From an uncultured Lachnospiraceae bacterium (GTDB lineage Bacteria > Bacillota > Clostridia > Lachnospirales > Lachnospiraceae): DNA of 64,000 nt. Location: positions 92,894 through 156,893 of the forward strand of contig CANOKL010000005.1 of NCBI GenBank assembly GCA_947566645.1, written 5' to 3'. Position 1 is the stretch's first letter, and each line of letters begins with the position of its first letter. This document shows, piece after piece, positions 35,899-44,706 of this stretch. The notes below the pieces were generated by a model. The model made no database searches. It saw nothing but the letters and a program-made list of their open reading frames with translations, and was not told the DNA's origin. The translations under genes were made by a program, and so were the position numbers.

Positions 35899-35946
35899 GC
35901 CGCCCTGCTCTCTGGTAAAGAATAGGCGGCTTACTTAGCGTTATAA
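35893..35946. terminator. Hairpin terminator of the small toxin gene
   Basis: AAGTAAGCCGCC (35893-35904) pairs perfectly with GGCGGCTTACTT (35935-35946). It overlaps the stop codon of the 26-aa ORF. Confidence 0.65.
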
Positions 35947-36061
35947 TTCGCCGGGACGGATAGGCTCAATCTATCTTCCGGCTGTCCTGTTAAGTATATT
36001 ATATGCCATAGATGCAGATTTTTCAACCATAATTTGAAAATGGATAGTGTAGTTTTACTTG

Positions 36062-36290
36062 GGGGTATTAATGAGCAGACTACTCCTTGCCCCCTAAACC
36101 GTTTCACATCTTCCTTCTTTTCTTTGTACTGCAGGGCTATCTGGTCCTCATCAGCCTCCACATACAGATACTTCGCTTTTTCATAGTTGCACTGTACCAC
36201 CGCTTCCAATATAACTGCTTTTAATTTTTTCGTACGAACCGCCTTTGAACCGCTCCCTATAGATGTATCGAATAAAAAGTATTATATATG
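36062..36290 (-). pseudogene. ISLre2-type (UPF0236) transposase fragment
   Basis: The minus-strand frame reads KAVRTKKLKAVILEAVVQCN, then YEKAKYLYVEADEDQIALQY and KEKKEDVKRFRG. The YLYVEADEDQIALQ block is characteristic of ISLre2/UPF0236 transposases (recalled, not searched). About 65 codons survive; homology stops near 36090 and the frame then runs into unrelated residues. No terminal repeats were seen. It marks an old insertion next to the small toxin locus. Confidence 0.55.
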
Positions 36291-36301
36291 GATTATATCA
36301 A

Positions 36302-36332
36302 TTGGACGAAAATGTAGGGGGGGGGGTATAAT
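36302..36332 (+). promoter_or_regulatory. Candidate phase-variable promoter with G10 spacer tract
   Basis: TTGGAC (36302-36307) and a perfect TATAAT (36327-36332) are separated by 19 bp, of which ten are consecutive G (36317-36326) abutting the -10. Loss of two G would give 17-bp spacing. The -35 match is weak. It points at the Big_2 surface-protein genes, 200 bp downstream, past a terminator-like hairpin. Confidence 0.45.
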
Positions 36333-36378
36333 AAAATCAAGTAACTGTAGGCACGTATAACATAATGCAAGAGTCAGG

Positions 36379-36420
36379 AGGACATGCGTTTCATGCTTGC
36401 ATGAAACGTATGTCCTTTTT
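36379..36420 (+). terminator. Terminator-like hairpin in the leader of the surface-protein genes
   Basis: AGGACATGCGTTTCAT (36379-36394) pairs with 36401-36416 with one G-U pair, followed by a run of T. It lies between the G-tract promoter and the first Big_2 gene, so it may attenuate transcription or end an upstream transcript. Confidence 0.65.
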
Positions 36421-36533
36421 GACACTGAAAATGCCGGAAAGCGGCCGTTTTTCGCAGAAAAATGACTGGATTCCAGATATTTCAGAATTGTGGAAATGCG
36501 TAAGTAATCATAACATTCACCAAGGAGGTAAAT

Positions 36534-38459
36534 ATGAGAATGTTTAAAAAACGCGTGTTTCCGGTAGTACTATCATTTTCACTCATGACTGGCTGCTTTG
36601 CAGGAACAGAAATCACTGCAAGGGCGGAAATGTCTGAGAATGATGTATTGCCTGAAGAATCAGGCGGCAGCAAAAGAGAGGTGACAGAGGCGGCAGAGAC
36701 AGTCACCGTGGAAGAACCGTTGGATACCGGATTATTGGGGAAAACTGAACTGGTGTCGGTACAAAACGGGGCCGCGCCCCAGGCTAATGTACCAATCTAC
36801 CACACAATTCCGCCGTATCAGCAGAAGGATCTTTACAAAACACCATCTGTAAAGATTACAGGAGTGGCTATTGAAGAGAATACAGAGGGCAAGATAAATG
36901 GGGCAACAAAAGCATATACGTCTCCAATTACATTTAAAATCTTCGATACCACAAAGCAGGAGGTAGATCAGATTGTAGAAGCAAAAGACGGCTATCTGCC
37001 GGAGATTACCCTGGCAGATAATCACACTTATACGATCTATTCCCAGGATCCAGAGTATAAGGTAGTAAGGGATGATGGAAATGCAGAAGGCAGGCTGGCG
37101 AAAAATGCGTATATCTGGGTAAAGGACGGAAGGATATATGATATCAAGGAAAATGCCGAGTATCCCTATGACTATCCTGTATTTGAAAAAATACAGCTGG
37201 CAAAAAGAGACAGCTCCGATCTTCCAGAAGATGACAGAGTTCTTCTGAATATGGAAACCCGTTATAAAGATGCGGAAGGCGGCCAGTTATATAATGTTAA
37301 GATGAAACTGGTGAGTGAGTTTGAAACACTCGAAGTCAACTCGGGCAACAATGCGCGGATAAAAACAGAGGTACTGGAAGATGTGAATTATATTGTTGTA
37401 GTAGAGAGCGATAAATGGGGAATAGAAGCCTTCCCTCTTGCATCTAAGGATAAGTCGGAATACCGTACGGATAAGGGACGGCGGGGCGAGAGGTATTTCT
37501 ATGACCATGCCGACTGCCATCAGGTTGAGAAGATCTACCTGGTAGATAAAAAAGATGAACATGCGAAAGACACCACTGTTACCAGTCTGTCAGGAAATAC
37601 CACTGTTTCCGGCTTTAACTTCAAGGATTTTCTCGTGATGGAGCAGGAGATGGACAAAGATCAGGTAAAAGGTCTGGAGGGCAGGGATTATGATGTGATG
37701 AAAATAGCCACAGTCAATCCGCACAGATGGGAGGTCTCCAAGCTTGCGGCAGGAAACTTTGACATTTCAGAAAAGATTGATGCCGCAAAAAAGGTAAATC
37801 AGGTCTATTACATGGAGCATGACGGAGCGCTTAACCCGGTTCCCTTCACACAGACAAACGGGGCTGTAAACTTTACCATGAACAGTATGGGAATCCATCC
37901 GGTGGTGATCGAATATGAAGCCGTTCCGCGTAAAATGGTTCAGGGCATTACGGTCAGCGGAACAGCCACATCCATTTTCGTTGGAAAAACAGCTGTCCTT
38001 ACAGCAAATGTAACACCTGCAGACGCAGAGAATAAAGCAGTTACATGGACAAGCTCCAACAACAATTATGCAGCGGTAGATGCGAACGGAAAAGTGACGG
38101 CAAAAAAGGCCGGTGCAGGAAAGACAGTTACAATTACTGCCACAGCAAAGGATGGGACCGGTAAGCAGGCTGCTTATCAGATTAAAATTATAAGGAACAA
38201 GGTTAAGAGCATCCAGTTAAAAGCCAAAAAGTCTGTTAAGGCGGGCAGAAAAATTACGATAAAGGCAACCGTCAAAACGACAGGCGAGGGCGCTAATAAG
38301 AAATTGTCCTGGAAAAGCTCTAACAAAAAGTACGCGACTGTTAATTCCAAGGGAAAGGTTACCGCAAAGAAGGCCGGAAAAGGCAAAAAGGTGAAGATAA
38401 CCGCAAAGGCAACAGACGGAAGCGGAAAGAAAAAATCAGTAACAATCAGAATCAAATAG
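36534..38459 (+). CDS. Secreted Big_2-domain surface protein (641 aa)
   Basis: Signal sequence MRMFKKRVFPVVLSFSLMTG then CFAGTEITARA; a Cys after the hydrophobic stretch allows a lipoprotein reading, but no clean lipobox is present. The middle (about 90-465) has no domain I recognise. Two Ig-like group 2 (Big_2) modules occupy about 470-552 and 555-641, with the typical VTWTSSNNNYAAVDANGKVT and TVNSKGKVTAKKAGKGKKVK motifs. The C-terminus is strongly basic, which may hold it to the wall. AAGGAGG precedes the ATG. The next gene is a similar protein 33 bp on. Confidence 0.8.
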   Translation: MRMFKKRVFPVVLSFSLMTGCFAGTEITARAEMSENDVLPEESGGSKREVTEAAETVTVEEPLDTGLLGKTELVSVQNGAAPQANVPIYHTIPPYQQKDLYKTPSVKITGVAIEENTEGKINGATKAYTSPITFKIFDTTKQEVDQIVEAKDGYLPEITLADNHTYTIYSQDPEYKVVRDDGNAEGRLAKNAYIWVKDGRIYDIKENAEYPYDYPVFEKIQLAKRDSSDLPEDDRVLLNMETRYKDAEGGQLYNVKMKLVSEFETLEVNSGNNARIKTEVLEDVNYIVVVESDKWGIEAFPLASKDKSEYRTDKGRRGERYFYDHADCHQVEKIYLVDKKDEHAKDTTVTSLSGNTTVSGFNFKDFLVMEQEMDKDQVKGLEGRDYDVMKIATVNPHRWEVSKLAAGNFDISEKIDAAKKVNQVYYMEHDGALNPVPFTQTNGAVNFTMNSMGIHPVVIEYEAVPRKMVQGITVSGTATSIFVGKTAVLTANVTPADAENKAVTWTSSNNNYAAVDANGKVTAKKAGAGKTVTITATAKDGTGKQAAYQIKIIRNKVKSIQLKAKKSVKAGRKITIKATVKTTGEGANKKLSWKSSNKKYATVNSKGKVTAKKAGKGKKVKITAKATDGSGKKKSVTIRIK

Positions 38460-38492
38460 TTAGAAAAGAAAGATTAGAGGAAGATATTTATT

Positions 38493-41400
38493 ATGAAAAA
38501 AATAACGCGGAAGATATTAGCAGGGATACTGGCGTTTGTGATGGTATTCGGATGCTTTGGCGGAATGGGGACGTTGGAGGTTAAGGCGGTAGAGGGGGAA
38601 GTTACCCATACATTAACTATAAAACTTTTAGACAAAAATGGCGATGGTGTTAAAGGACAGCAACTTTTTCTGCATCCTGAATCTCAGCAAGCTCCCGTTA
38701 TAAATTTTGGTGAGCCTACAGATGATAATGGTATAACGAGCTATACATGGAGTGCCGATGAATTTGAGAATGAGGATCTATATTTCACCGAGGAATATTA
38801 TACAATACAGTTAAGCGAAGACAGTGAATATCAATTTGATCCAGACGTGAATACAAGGATTTGGTTTGATGAAGAGGGAGTATATAAATACCTTGAGGAT
38901 GGCGGACCTATAGAAGAATTGGGCGATACTTATGAGCTTAAAGTCATAAAACCTGGTGAAGCTGAAACAGATCCGAGGCAAACGCTAAAGATGGCCGTTA
39001 AGGGAGAAGGCGAGGCTGTACCTGGAGTAACTTTAACTCTTTCTAAAGGTGACAGGAAGATAACTTTACAACCAGATTCAGAAGGAAACATTGATTATTC
39101 ACTTGCCAGCGAAAACATTGAGGCAGGGGATTATACACTGGAAGTTGCATCTAAATTGTATTTTTGCGATCCGATGATAGTAACACTGGCTGAGGAGAAC
39201 GGAAATATAATTGTATCCTCTGTAGATGGCAAAACATATACAGGTGAAAATCCGATTGATTTTACAGTTAAGAAAATTGAAATCACAAGTATGACAGCCG
39301 AGCCTTCCGCAGTTCTCAAGGGTCGTGAAGGAACTGTTACACTTAATGTAAAAGGAACAAATTTGCCTGATTCTTTGTATTACAAGAGATCAAAACCAAG
39401 CGGCAACGGCTTTTTCACACCTGTTGATACCTCTGCTATGGATGCTAAAGCAACAGGATCAGCTACAGAAAAAACATTCACCGTATCTTTGCCAGCAACA
39501 ACTGATGATCAGGCCGAGTGGAGAATTGCGGTACAGCTCTTTCCTTCAGATGAGGCAGGCATGGACTCTATCATAATTAGAATTATAGAAGGTGCAACAA
39601 AGGAAGATCTGCAGGCTGCTGTCAGCAAGGCAGAAGAAGACATAGCCAAAAGGAACGAAGAAGACTATGTTCCGGAAAGATGGGCTGAATATAAGGAAGC
39701 GATTGAAGCTGCCAGACTTCTCCTGGACAGTGAAGGATCAGCAACAGCTTATATGGAGGCAATAGAAACCCTTGAAACAGCGGAGGCTAATCTGAATAAT
39801 GGACGGATCCCTTACAGGGAGAAAGTCACAACTTTTGAGATCTCCGTCTTGGATGAGGCAAATAATCCGATTAGTACAGACAGTAATCTGAAGTTTCAGC
39901 TTATCAAAAATGACGATCAAACGATTATATATGACGCTAAAATGAATGAAAACGGTGTCGTTATTGTAGATGCCAGCCAAATCGACAAGGATGGGTACTA
40001 CACATTTAAAATAACAGATGACAGCAGCTACACGACCAGCCAAAGTATTACAATTCGTTTTTCTGTAGGTGATGTGTCCAAAAAGATCTATATTCAAAAT
40101 GTAGCAGTAGCCGGGGGAGACGCCTATACGTTTGATCCGAACAGCCCCAGGTTAACCCTTAATGTCAGGGAAGCACAGGCGCAGCCTAAGATCTCAGATG
40201 TCAGCGCAGCGGCAGCTCTTGTGAGAGATGAAGGAAAGATAGATGTTAAGATTACCGGAATCAACCTTCCGGATTCGCTTTATTATAGCCTGTCCTATGT
40301 AAAGACAGCAGGAGCCGGCACTGCCACCTCTTATGACCAGGGAAAGAAGACGAGCATTTCTGCAATTGGTTCAGATACGGATAGAACAATTACTGTACAA
40401 TTGCCGAAGAAACCAGCAGACGCATATGCATGGAAGATCGGCGTTGCTGCTTTAGAAACACAGGGCACCTTTGACTCTGGAGAGATCCGGGTTGTTGCAG
40501 AAGCAACAAGGGCTGAGCTGCAGGCAGCAATGAATGCTGCAAATGAAGAGAAACCTGAGGATTACACAGAGCAGTCCTGGGAAGCATATAAGTCTGTACT
40601 CCTGGAAAACGAGAAGGTTCTTGAAAAGCAGGGAGCAACTGATTTAGAGTATGGCGCTGCACTTGAAGACATTCAGAAAGCAAAAGATTTACTCGTTCCA
40701 GTAGAGGCAACAAAAAACCGGACTTTGAAGATTAAGACAATAGATGAAGCCGGAAATCCTGTTCCGAATTTATTATTTGTAATGGAGACTGGCGCTGGCT
40801 TTAATCCGATTTCCCTGCCGGCGACCGGAACCGATGGAACATCAGCATATACTATGAATGGTCTTGCCGAGAAGAACGGAACATACAAACTGATGTTAAA
40901 AGGAAGCAATGATTATATATGCGATCTTCCGGTAAACGTTGATTTTAGTGTTTCCTCCTCACAGTATTATATCCAGCAGATTAGTGTTGGAGGAGATAAA
41001 ATTAAGCCGGGCCAGGAAGCAGTGATTACGGTTAAGAAAAAGGGAAAGATTACTCAGGTTGTATCTTCTGTTAACCGGGTCAATAAAGATGGTGAGAAAG
41101 CAACTATTACGGTAACTGGAACGAATCTTCAGGAAAAACTGTTTTATGACCTCTACTATACAAACAAAGACAATGAGCAGATAAATACAGTAAGCAAGGC
41201 ATCCGTCATGACAAAAGGCGAATCTGATACAGAGAGAACATTTGAGGTGGAAATACCGGCAGCTTCAGAATATCCGACTGCCGCTGAATGGACTGTCAGC
41301 GTATACCCCACAGATGATGCTCCAGGTACATCTGTAAAGATGGAGGTGCCCGTGACAGGAGCAACAATTGCAAATCTGCTGAGAGAAATCAAAACTGCTG

Positions 41401-42329
41401 ACACCGGCTATTTAGAAGAACGCCATACCCGTGCCAGCTGGAAAGTATTTTGGGATGCAAAAGAAAAGGCTAAAATGGTTGCAGCAGACGATTTGTCAAC
41501 AGAGGAAGACTATCAGGAAGCACTTACAGCACTTACAAATGCTATAGACGCACTTGTCAAGGTTGCAAAAGCTGAGGCAAAAGAGGGATTAAATGCAGCA
41601 ATCAATGAATTTTCGCAGATGGTAAAAGCAGATTATACGCCAGAGAGCTGGAAAGTATACGAGGATGCGGTTAAATACGCAAAAGCAGTTGCAGAGGACA
41701 AAAGAGCCTCAGAGGAAGAGTGTCTGAATGCACTGAGGGCAGTCAAGGATGCAAAAGCAAAGCTTGCAGCCAAAACAAATGAACCTCCGGTACAAAAAGT
41801 TACAAAGGTTACAAAGATTACAGTCAGCGGAATTTCCAAAAAAGTTGCAGCAGGCAGAAAGATTCAGCTTACAGCATCCGTGGCTCCGTCAGACGCCTCG
41901 AATAAGGCCATTACCTGGACATCTTCCAACAAGAAATATGCAGCGGTTGATTCTAAAGGCAAGGTTACTGTCAAGAAAGCAGGCGCAGGCAAATCCGTTA
42001 CAATCACGGCAACGGCGGCAGATGGAAGCGGGGTAAAAGCTACATATAAGATTCAGATTAAGAAACATGCTGTTAAAAGTATAAAGCTGAAAGCCAATAA
42101 GACGGTAAAAGCAGGCAGATCATTAAAGGTAAAGGCTACTGTTAAGACAACAGGAAAGAAAGCCAATAAGACCCTGAAATGGACAAGCTCCAATACAAAA
42201 TACGCGACGGTATCTGCCAAAGGTGTTGTTAAGGCAAAGAAGGCAGGAAGGAATCATAAGGTCAGGATTACAGCCAGTGCAACCGACGGAAGCGGGAAGA
42301 AAAAGACCGTTACAATAAAAATCAAATAA
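38493..42329 (+). CDS. Large secreted repeat protein with FIVAR-like and Big_2 modules (1,278 aa)
   Basis: Signal peptide MKKITRKILAGILAFVMVFG, cleaved near VKA. Three repeat units follow, each built of a beta module (TLTIKLLDKNGDGV; TFEISVLDEANNPI; TLKIKTIDEAGNPV), an Ig/TIG-like module (..VTLNVKGTNLPDSLYYK..) and a helical FIVAR-like module. The last begin near residues 369, 670 and 955, with a fourth FIVAR-like copy at about 1025-1092. Two Big_2 modules end the protein (about 1100-1278) in the same KYATVSAKGVVKAKKAG style as the upstream gene. FIVAR modules often bind host or wall polymers, so adhesion is likely but unproven. Confidence 0.82.
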   Translation: MKKITRKILAGILAFVMVFGCFGGMGTLEVKAVEGEVTHTLTIKLLDKNGDGVKGQQLFLHPESQQAPVINFGEPTDDNGITSYTWSADEFENEDLYFTEEYYTIQLSEDSEYQFDPDVNTRIWFDEEGVYKYLEDGGPIEELGDTYELKVIKPGEAETDPRQTLKMAVKGEGEAVPGVTLTLSKGDRKITLQPDSEGNIDYSLASENIEAGDYTLEVASKLYFCDPMIVTLAEENGNIIVSSVDGKTYTGENPIDFTVKKIEITSMTAEPSAVLKGREGTVTLNVKGTNLPDSLYYKRSKPSGNGFFTPVDTSAMDAKATGSATEKTFTVSLPATTDDQAEWRIAVQLFPSDEAGMDSIIIRIIEGATKEDLQAAVSKAEEDIAKRNEEDYVPERWAEYKEAIEAARLLLDSEGSATAYMEAIETLETAEANLNNGRIPYREKVTTFEISVLDEANNPISTDSNLKFQLIKNDDQTIIYDAKMNENGVVIVDASQIDKDGYYTFKITDDSSYTTSQSITIRFSVGDVSKKIYIQNVAVAGGDAYTFDPNSPRLTLNVREAQAQPKISDVSAAAALVRDEGKIDVKITGINLPDSLYYSLSYVKTAGAGTATSYDQGKKTSISAIGSDTDRTITVQLPKKPADAYAWKIGVAALETQGTFDSGEIRVVAEATRAELQAAMNAANEEKPEDYTEQSWEAYKSVLLENEKVLEKQGATDLEYGAALEDIQKAKDLLVPVEATKNRTLKIKTIDEAGNPVPNLLFVMETGAGFNPISLPATGTDGTSAYTMNGLAEKNGTYKLMLKGSNDYICDLPVNVDFSVSSSQYYIQQISVGGDKIKPGQEAVITVKKKGKITQVVSSVNRVNKDGEKATITVTGTNLQEKLFYDLYYTNKDNEQINTVSKASVMTKGESDTERTFEVEIPAASEYPTAAEWTVSVYPTDDAPGTSVKMEVPVTGATIANLLREIKTADTGYLEERHTRASWKVFWDAKEKAKMVAADDLSTEEDYQEALTALTNAIDALVKVAKAEAKEGLNAAINEFSQMVKADYTPESWKVYEDAVKYAKAVAEDKRASEEECLNALRAVKDAKAKLAAKTNEPPVQKVTKVTKITVSGISKKVAAGRKIQLTASVAPSDASNKAITWTSSNKKYAAVDSKGKVTVKKAGAGKSVTITATAADGSGVKATYKIQIKKHAVKSIKLKANKTVKAGRSLKVKATVKTTGKKANKTLKWTSSNTKYATVSAKGVVKAKKAGRNHKVRITASATDGSGKKKTVTIKIK

Positions 42330-42353
42330 ACAGGGAATATCTGTAAGGAAAGA

Positions 42354-42386
42354 GATGCCCATAGTTAAGTCATAACTATGGGCATC
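42354..42386. terminator. Bidirectional terminator-like hairpin
   Basis: GATGCCCATAGTT (42354-42366) pairs perfectly with AACTATGGGCATC (42374-42386) around seven bases. It lies between the convergent ends of the 1,278-aa gene and the AlbA-type gene. Confidence 0.7.
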
Positions 42387-42477
42387 TTCAGCGCTCCGCA
42401 TCTGTGCAAAGCGCATTCCGTAAGAAAATGATTCAAGGGTGAGGGGCTAATTTTGCGCAGCAAAACTTTTTGTACAG

Positions 42478-43845
42478 TTAGTCGTTATTAATTTTCCAAT
42501 AGCCTTTACGATCTGAACCAATACGCTCAATAATATCTTTTTCCTTCATTTCCTTCAATCTTTGTGATACCGTTTTTCTGCTAATGGAAAGTTTTTCTGC
42601 TATTGCAGTTGAGGTATATGCCGGATCTTCAGAAATAAGTGTAAGAATCTGCATGGATTTTTTATCCAAATTATCTGTCACCCTTTCTGTCACCCTTTCT
42701 GTCACCTTGTGGGTGACAGAACGAATAACTCTATCTTCCGGTGCAGTGAATTCAATCATAATATCGCCGGGATTGATTGTATAGACAGGCTGAGGAACAC
42801 CGTCTTTCTCACAAGCAGAGCAGATTTTTTCAATTCCTCTTCCCCAGCTTTCGATGAAGCCTGCCAAGTAGAATACATGGGCAATGTTTGGATTATAGGG
42901 ACTGGAAGCGTGTTTATGCATTAAATTCTCTAATGTCCAGCTTTCTGGCAGGCAACCGCAGTTTGCGATATACAGCCTATCCTCATACACGCTTATCTGA
43001 ATAGGAACACCGGACTGATATTGCTTATGGCACAAGGCGTTTAACAGAGCTTCTCGCAGAGCAGCCTCCGGTACAAAATATCTCTCAATACGCTGCATAC
43101 CCTCGTAGGTGATTTTTGCTTTCATATATTTCAGATATACAAGCTCTACAATTTTATCAATCTGTTCCAAGATAGAGCCGTGTACCTCGTCTTGGTACAA
43201 CAGATCGGCATCGGTTTCAAAGAAGCCGATTTTAACGTATGCGCCAAGCTGCCACTTCTCCGGGCCTTTTGAGAACAAGAGCATTGCCGCATTGGTCAGA
43301 TATGAATCGCCGTTCATTAGATGTAGCTTTTCCATAAGCACATCCTTCGGCTCGTCCAAAACACTCTTGTCAATGCGTCCCTTCTTAGCTGCCCACTGCT
43401 TAAAGCGTTCAACAATGGAATCGTCAATATCCTTCAACGAAAATGCAGGAAGAGGAAGATTATCCCAAGTTGCACCACGTTTACGCATCAAAAATGCCTC
43501 CAAAGCGGGACCGGTCAATATCTGCCGTGTGCTGCCGCTTCGATAATAATAGACCCCCTTGCAGGAAATGCCTATCGGATAGGATGGAACATCTATCTCA
43601 ATGTATTCTTTCCCGTTTTGCTCATAAAGATTCACACCAACGATAATGCCCATAGCATCTCTGATTTTATTAGGTACATCTTCGAGGAGCTTGCGGGCAT
43701 TGGGCAATCCTACAACATTTCCATCATCATCGCATCCAATGTAGATTTTTCCTCCCTGTGCGTTGGCATATCCACAAATCCATTCCAGATATTCATCTTT
43801 CCATTTGCTTTTCCATTCAATGTTCTGGCTCTCAGGCACTTCCAT
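42478..43845 (-). CDS. AlbA_2/Schlafen-type ATP-binding regulator with winged helix
   Basis: 455 residues from ATG 43845, which has AAGGA five bases upstream; two earlier ATGs in the same frame are less likely. The N-terminal AlbA_2 putative DNA-binding domain (NIEWKSKWKDEYLEWICGYA, NAQGGKIYIGCDDDG) is followed by a histidine-kinase-like ATPase segment (LREALLNALCHKQY, GRGIEKICSACEKDGVPQP). A C-terminal winged helix (STAIAEKLSISRKTVSQRLK) ends it. A VTERVTERVTDN stretch reflects a 12-bp tandem repeat. It overlaps the end of cvfB by 14 bp and so is probably translated with it. The target is unknown. Confidence 0.85.
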   Translation of the reverse strand: MEVPESQNIEWKSKWKDEYLEWICGYANAQGGKIYIGCDDDGNVVGLPNARKLLEDVPNKIRDAMGIIVGVNLYEQNGKEYIEIDVPSYPIGISCKGVYYYRSGSTRQILTGPALEAFLMRKRGATWDNLPLPAFSLKDIDDSIVERFKQWAAKKGRIDKSVLDEPKDVLMEKLHLMNGDSYLTNAAMLLFSKGPEKWQLGAYVKIGFFETDADLLYQDEVHGSILEQIDKIVELVYLKYMKAKITYEGMQRIERYFVPEAALREALLNALCHKQYQSGVPIQISVYEDRLYIANCGCLPESWTLENLMHKHASSPYNPNIAHVFYLAGFIESWGRGIEKICSACEKDGVPQPVYTINPGDIMIEFTAPEDRVIRSVTHKVTERVTERVTDNLDKKSMQILTLISEDPAYTSTAIAEKLSISRKTVSQRLKEMKEKDIIERIGSDRKGYWKINND

Positions 43846-44683
43846 CACCATCCTTATTTTCAATACCATCCTCCATAATCCGAATCCTTTTCTCCTTTAA
43901 AAGCCTTCCGACTGCTCTTTTAAAAGCATTTTTACTAAGACCAAACTCCTTCTTAATAAGCTCCGGCGAAGCCTTATCTGTGAATGGAAGCCTTCCCCCA
44001 TTTTTCTTAAGTCTGTCCATAATCATCTGTGCGTCTGCATCCATCTGTAAAAATGCCTTTTCCCGCACGCTCAGATCCAGTTTGCCGTCCTCACGCACCT
44101 TCACCACTCTTGCATGTACCCTGTCTCCCACTCTGAAATTTCCATAGGCCTCCCGCTTCGGAATCAGTGCAGAATAGCAGTTATCCACTGCCACAAACAC
44201 CCCGAAGTTATCACTAAACTCATAGATCATTCCCTCCACCTGGTCATCCCTTTTATAAGGCGAATCTGTGCGGAGCCTGTCGTACACTTTCATAGTAGCA
44301 CACAGCCTCTCACTCTTGTCCACATACAGGGACGCCAGCACCTGGTCCCCCTTCTTTACCTTTTCTGTCTGCTCCTTAAACGGGAGAAACAGGTCCTTCG
44401 GAAGCCCCCAGTCAAGAAATGCCCCGATCTTTCCTGTCTCCTTTACGGTAAGCACCGCGAGCTCTCCCAGTGTGATCTTCGGAACCGCAGTTGTAGCAAT
44501 CAGGCGGTCATCCGAATCCTTATATAAAAATACCTCGACCGGATCCCCTGCCTCCGTGCCCTCCGGCACCTCTTTCTTCGGAAGCAGCACCCGCTCCTCC
44601 TTTGTCCCGAGATAAACTCCAAAATCCACTGTTTTCACAACAGTAAGCATCCGTCTTTTTCCCAATTCATCTATTAATCTCAT
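43832..44683 (-). CDS. cvfB: CvfB-family S1-like RNA-binding protein
   Basis: 283 residues from ATG 44683 (GGGAG upstream). Several S1/OB-like modules: KRRMLTVVKTVDFGVYLGTK at the start, LTVKETGKIGAFLDWGLPKD, and DQVEGMIYEFSDNFGVFVAV. A C-terminal winged helix (SPELIKKEFGLSKNAFKRAV) follows. This is the CvfB layout. CvfB affects virulence-factor and RNA expression in Staphylococcus; the role in Clostridia is not defined. It sits between the thioesterase gene (23 bp upstream) and the AlbA-type gene. Confidence 0.88.
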   Translation of the reverse strand: MRLIDELGKRRMLTVVKTVDFGVYLGTKEERVLLPKKEVPEGTEAGDPVEVFLYKDSDDRLIATTAVPKITLGELAVLTVKETGKIGAFLDWGLPKDLFLPFKEQTEKVKKGDQVLASLYVDKSERLCATMKVYDRLRTDSPYKRDDQVEGMIYEFSDNFGVFVAVDNCYSALIPKREAYGNFRVGDRVHARVVKVREDGKLDLSVREKAFLQMDADAQMIMDRLKKNGGRLPFTDKASPELIKKEFGLSKNAFKRAVGRLLKEKRIRIMEDGIENKDGDGSA

Positions 44684-44706
44684 CTTTTTTCTCCCTGTAT
44701 CTGTAT

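Noticed and set aside
36365..36547. 60-codon ORF upstream of the first Big_2 gene
   Set aside because: It runs through the terminator-like hairpin and overlaps the ribosome-binding site of the real gene; no family features.
42330..42477. Possible small gene between the 1,278-aa gene and the AlbA-type gene
   Set aside because: The 148 bp hold only a strong hairpin and no credible ORF.
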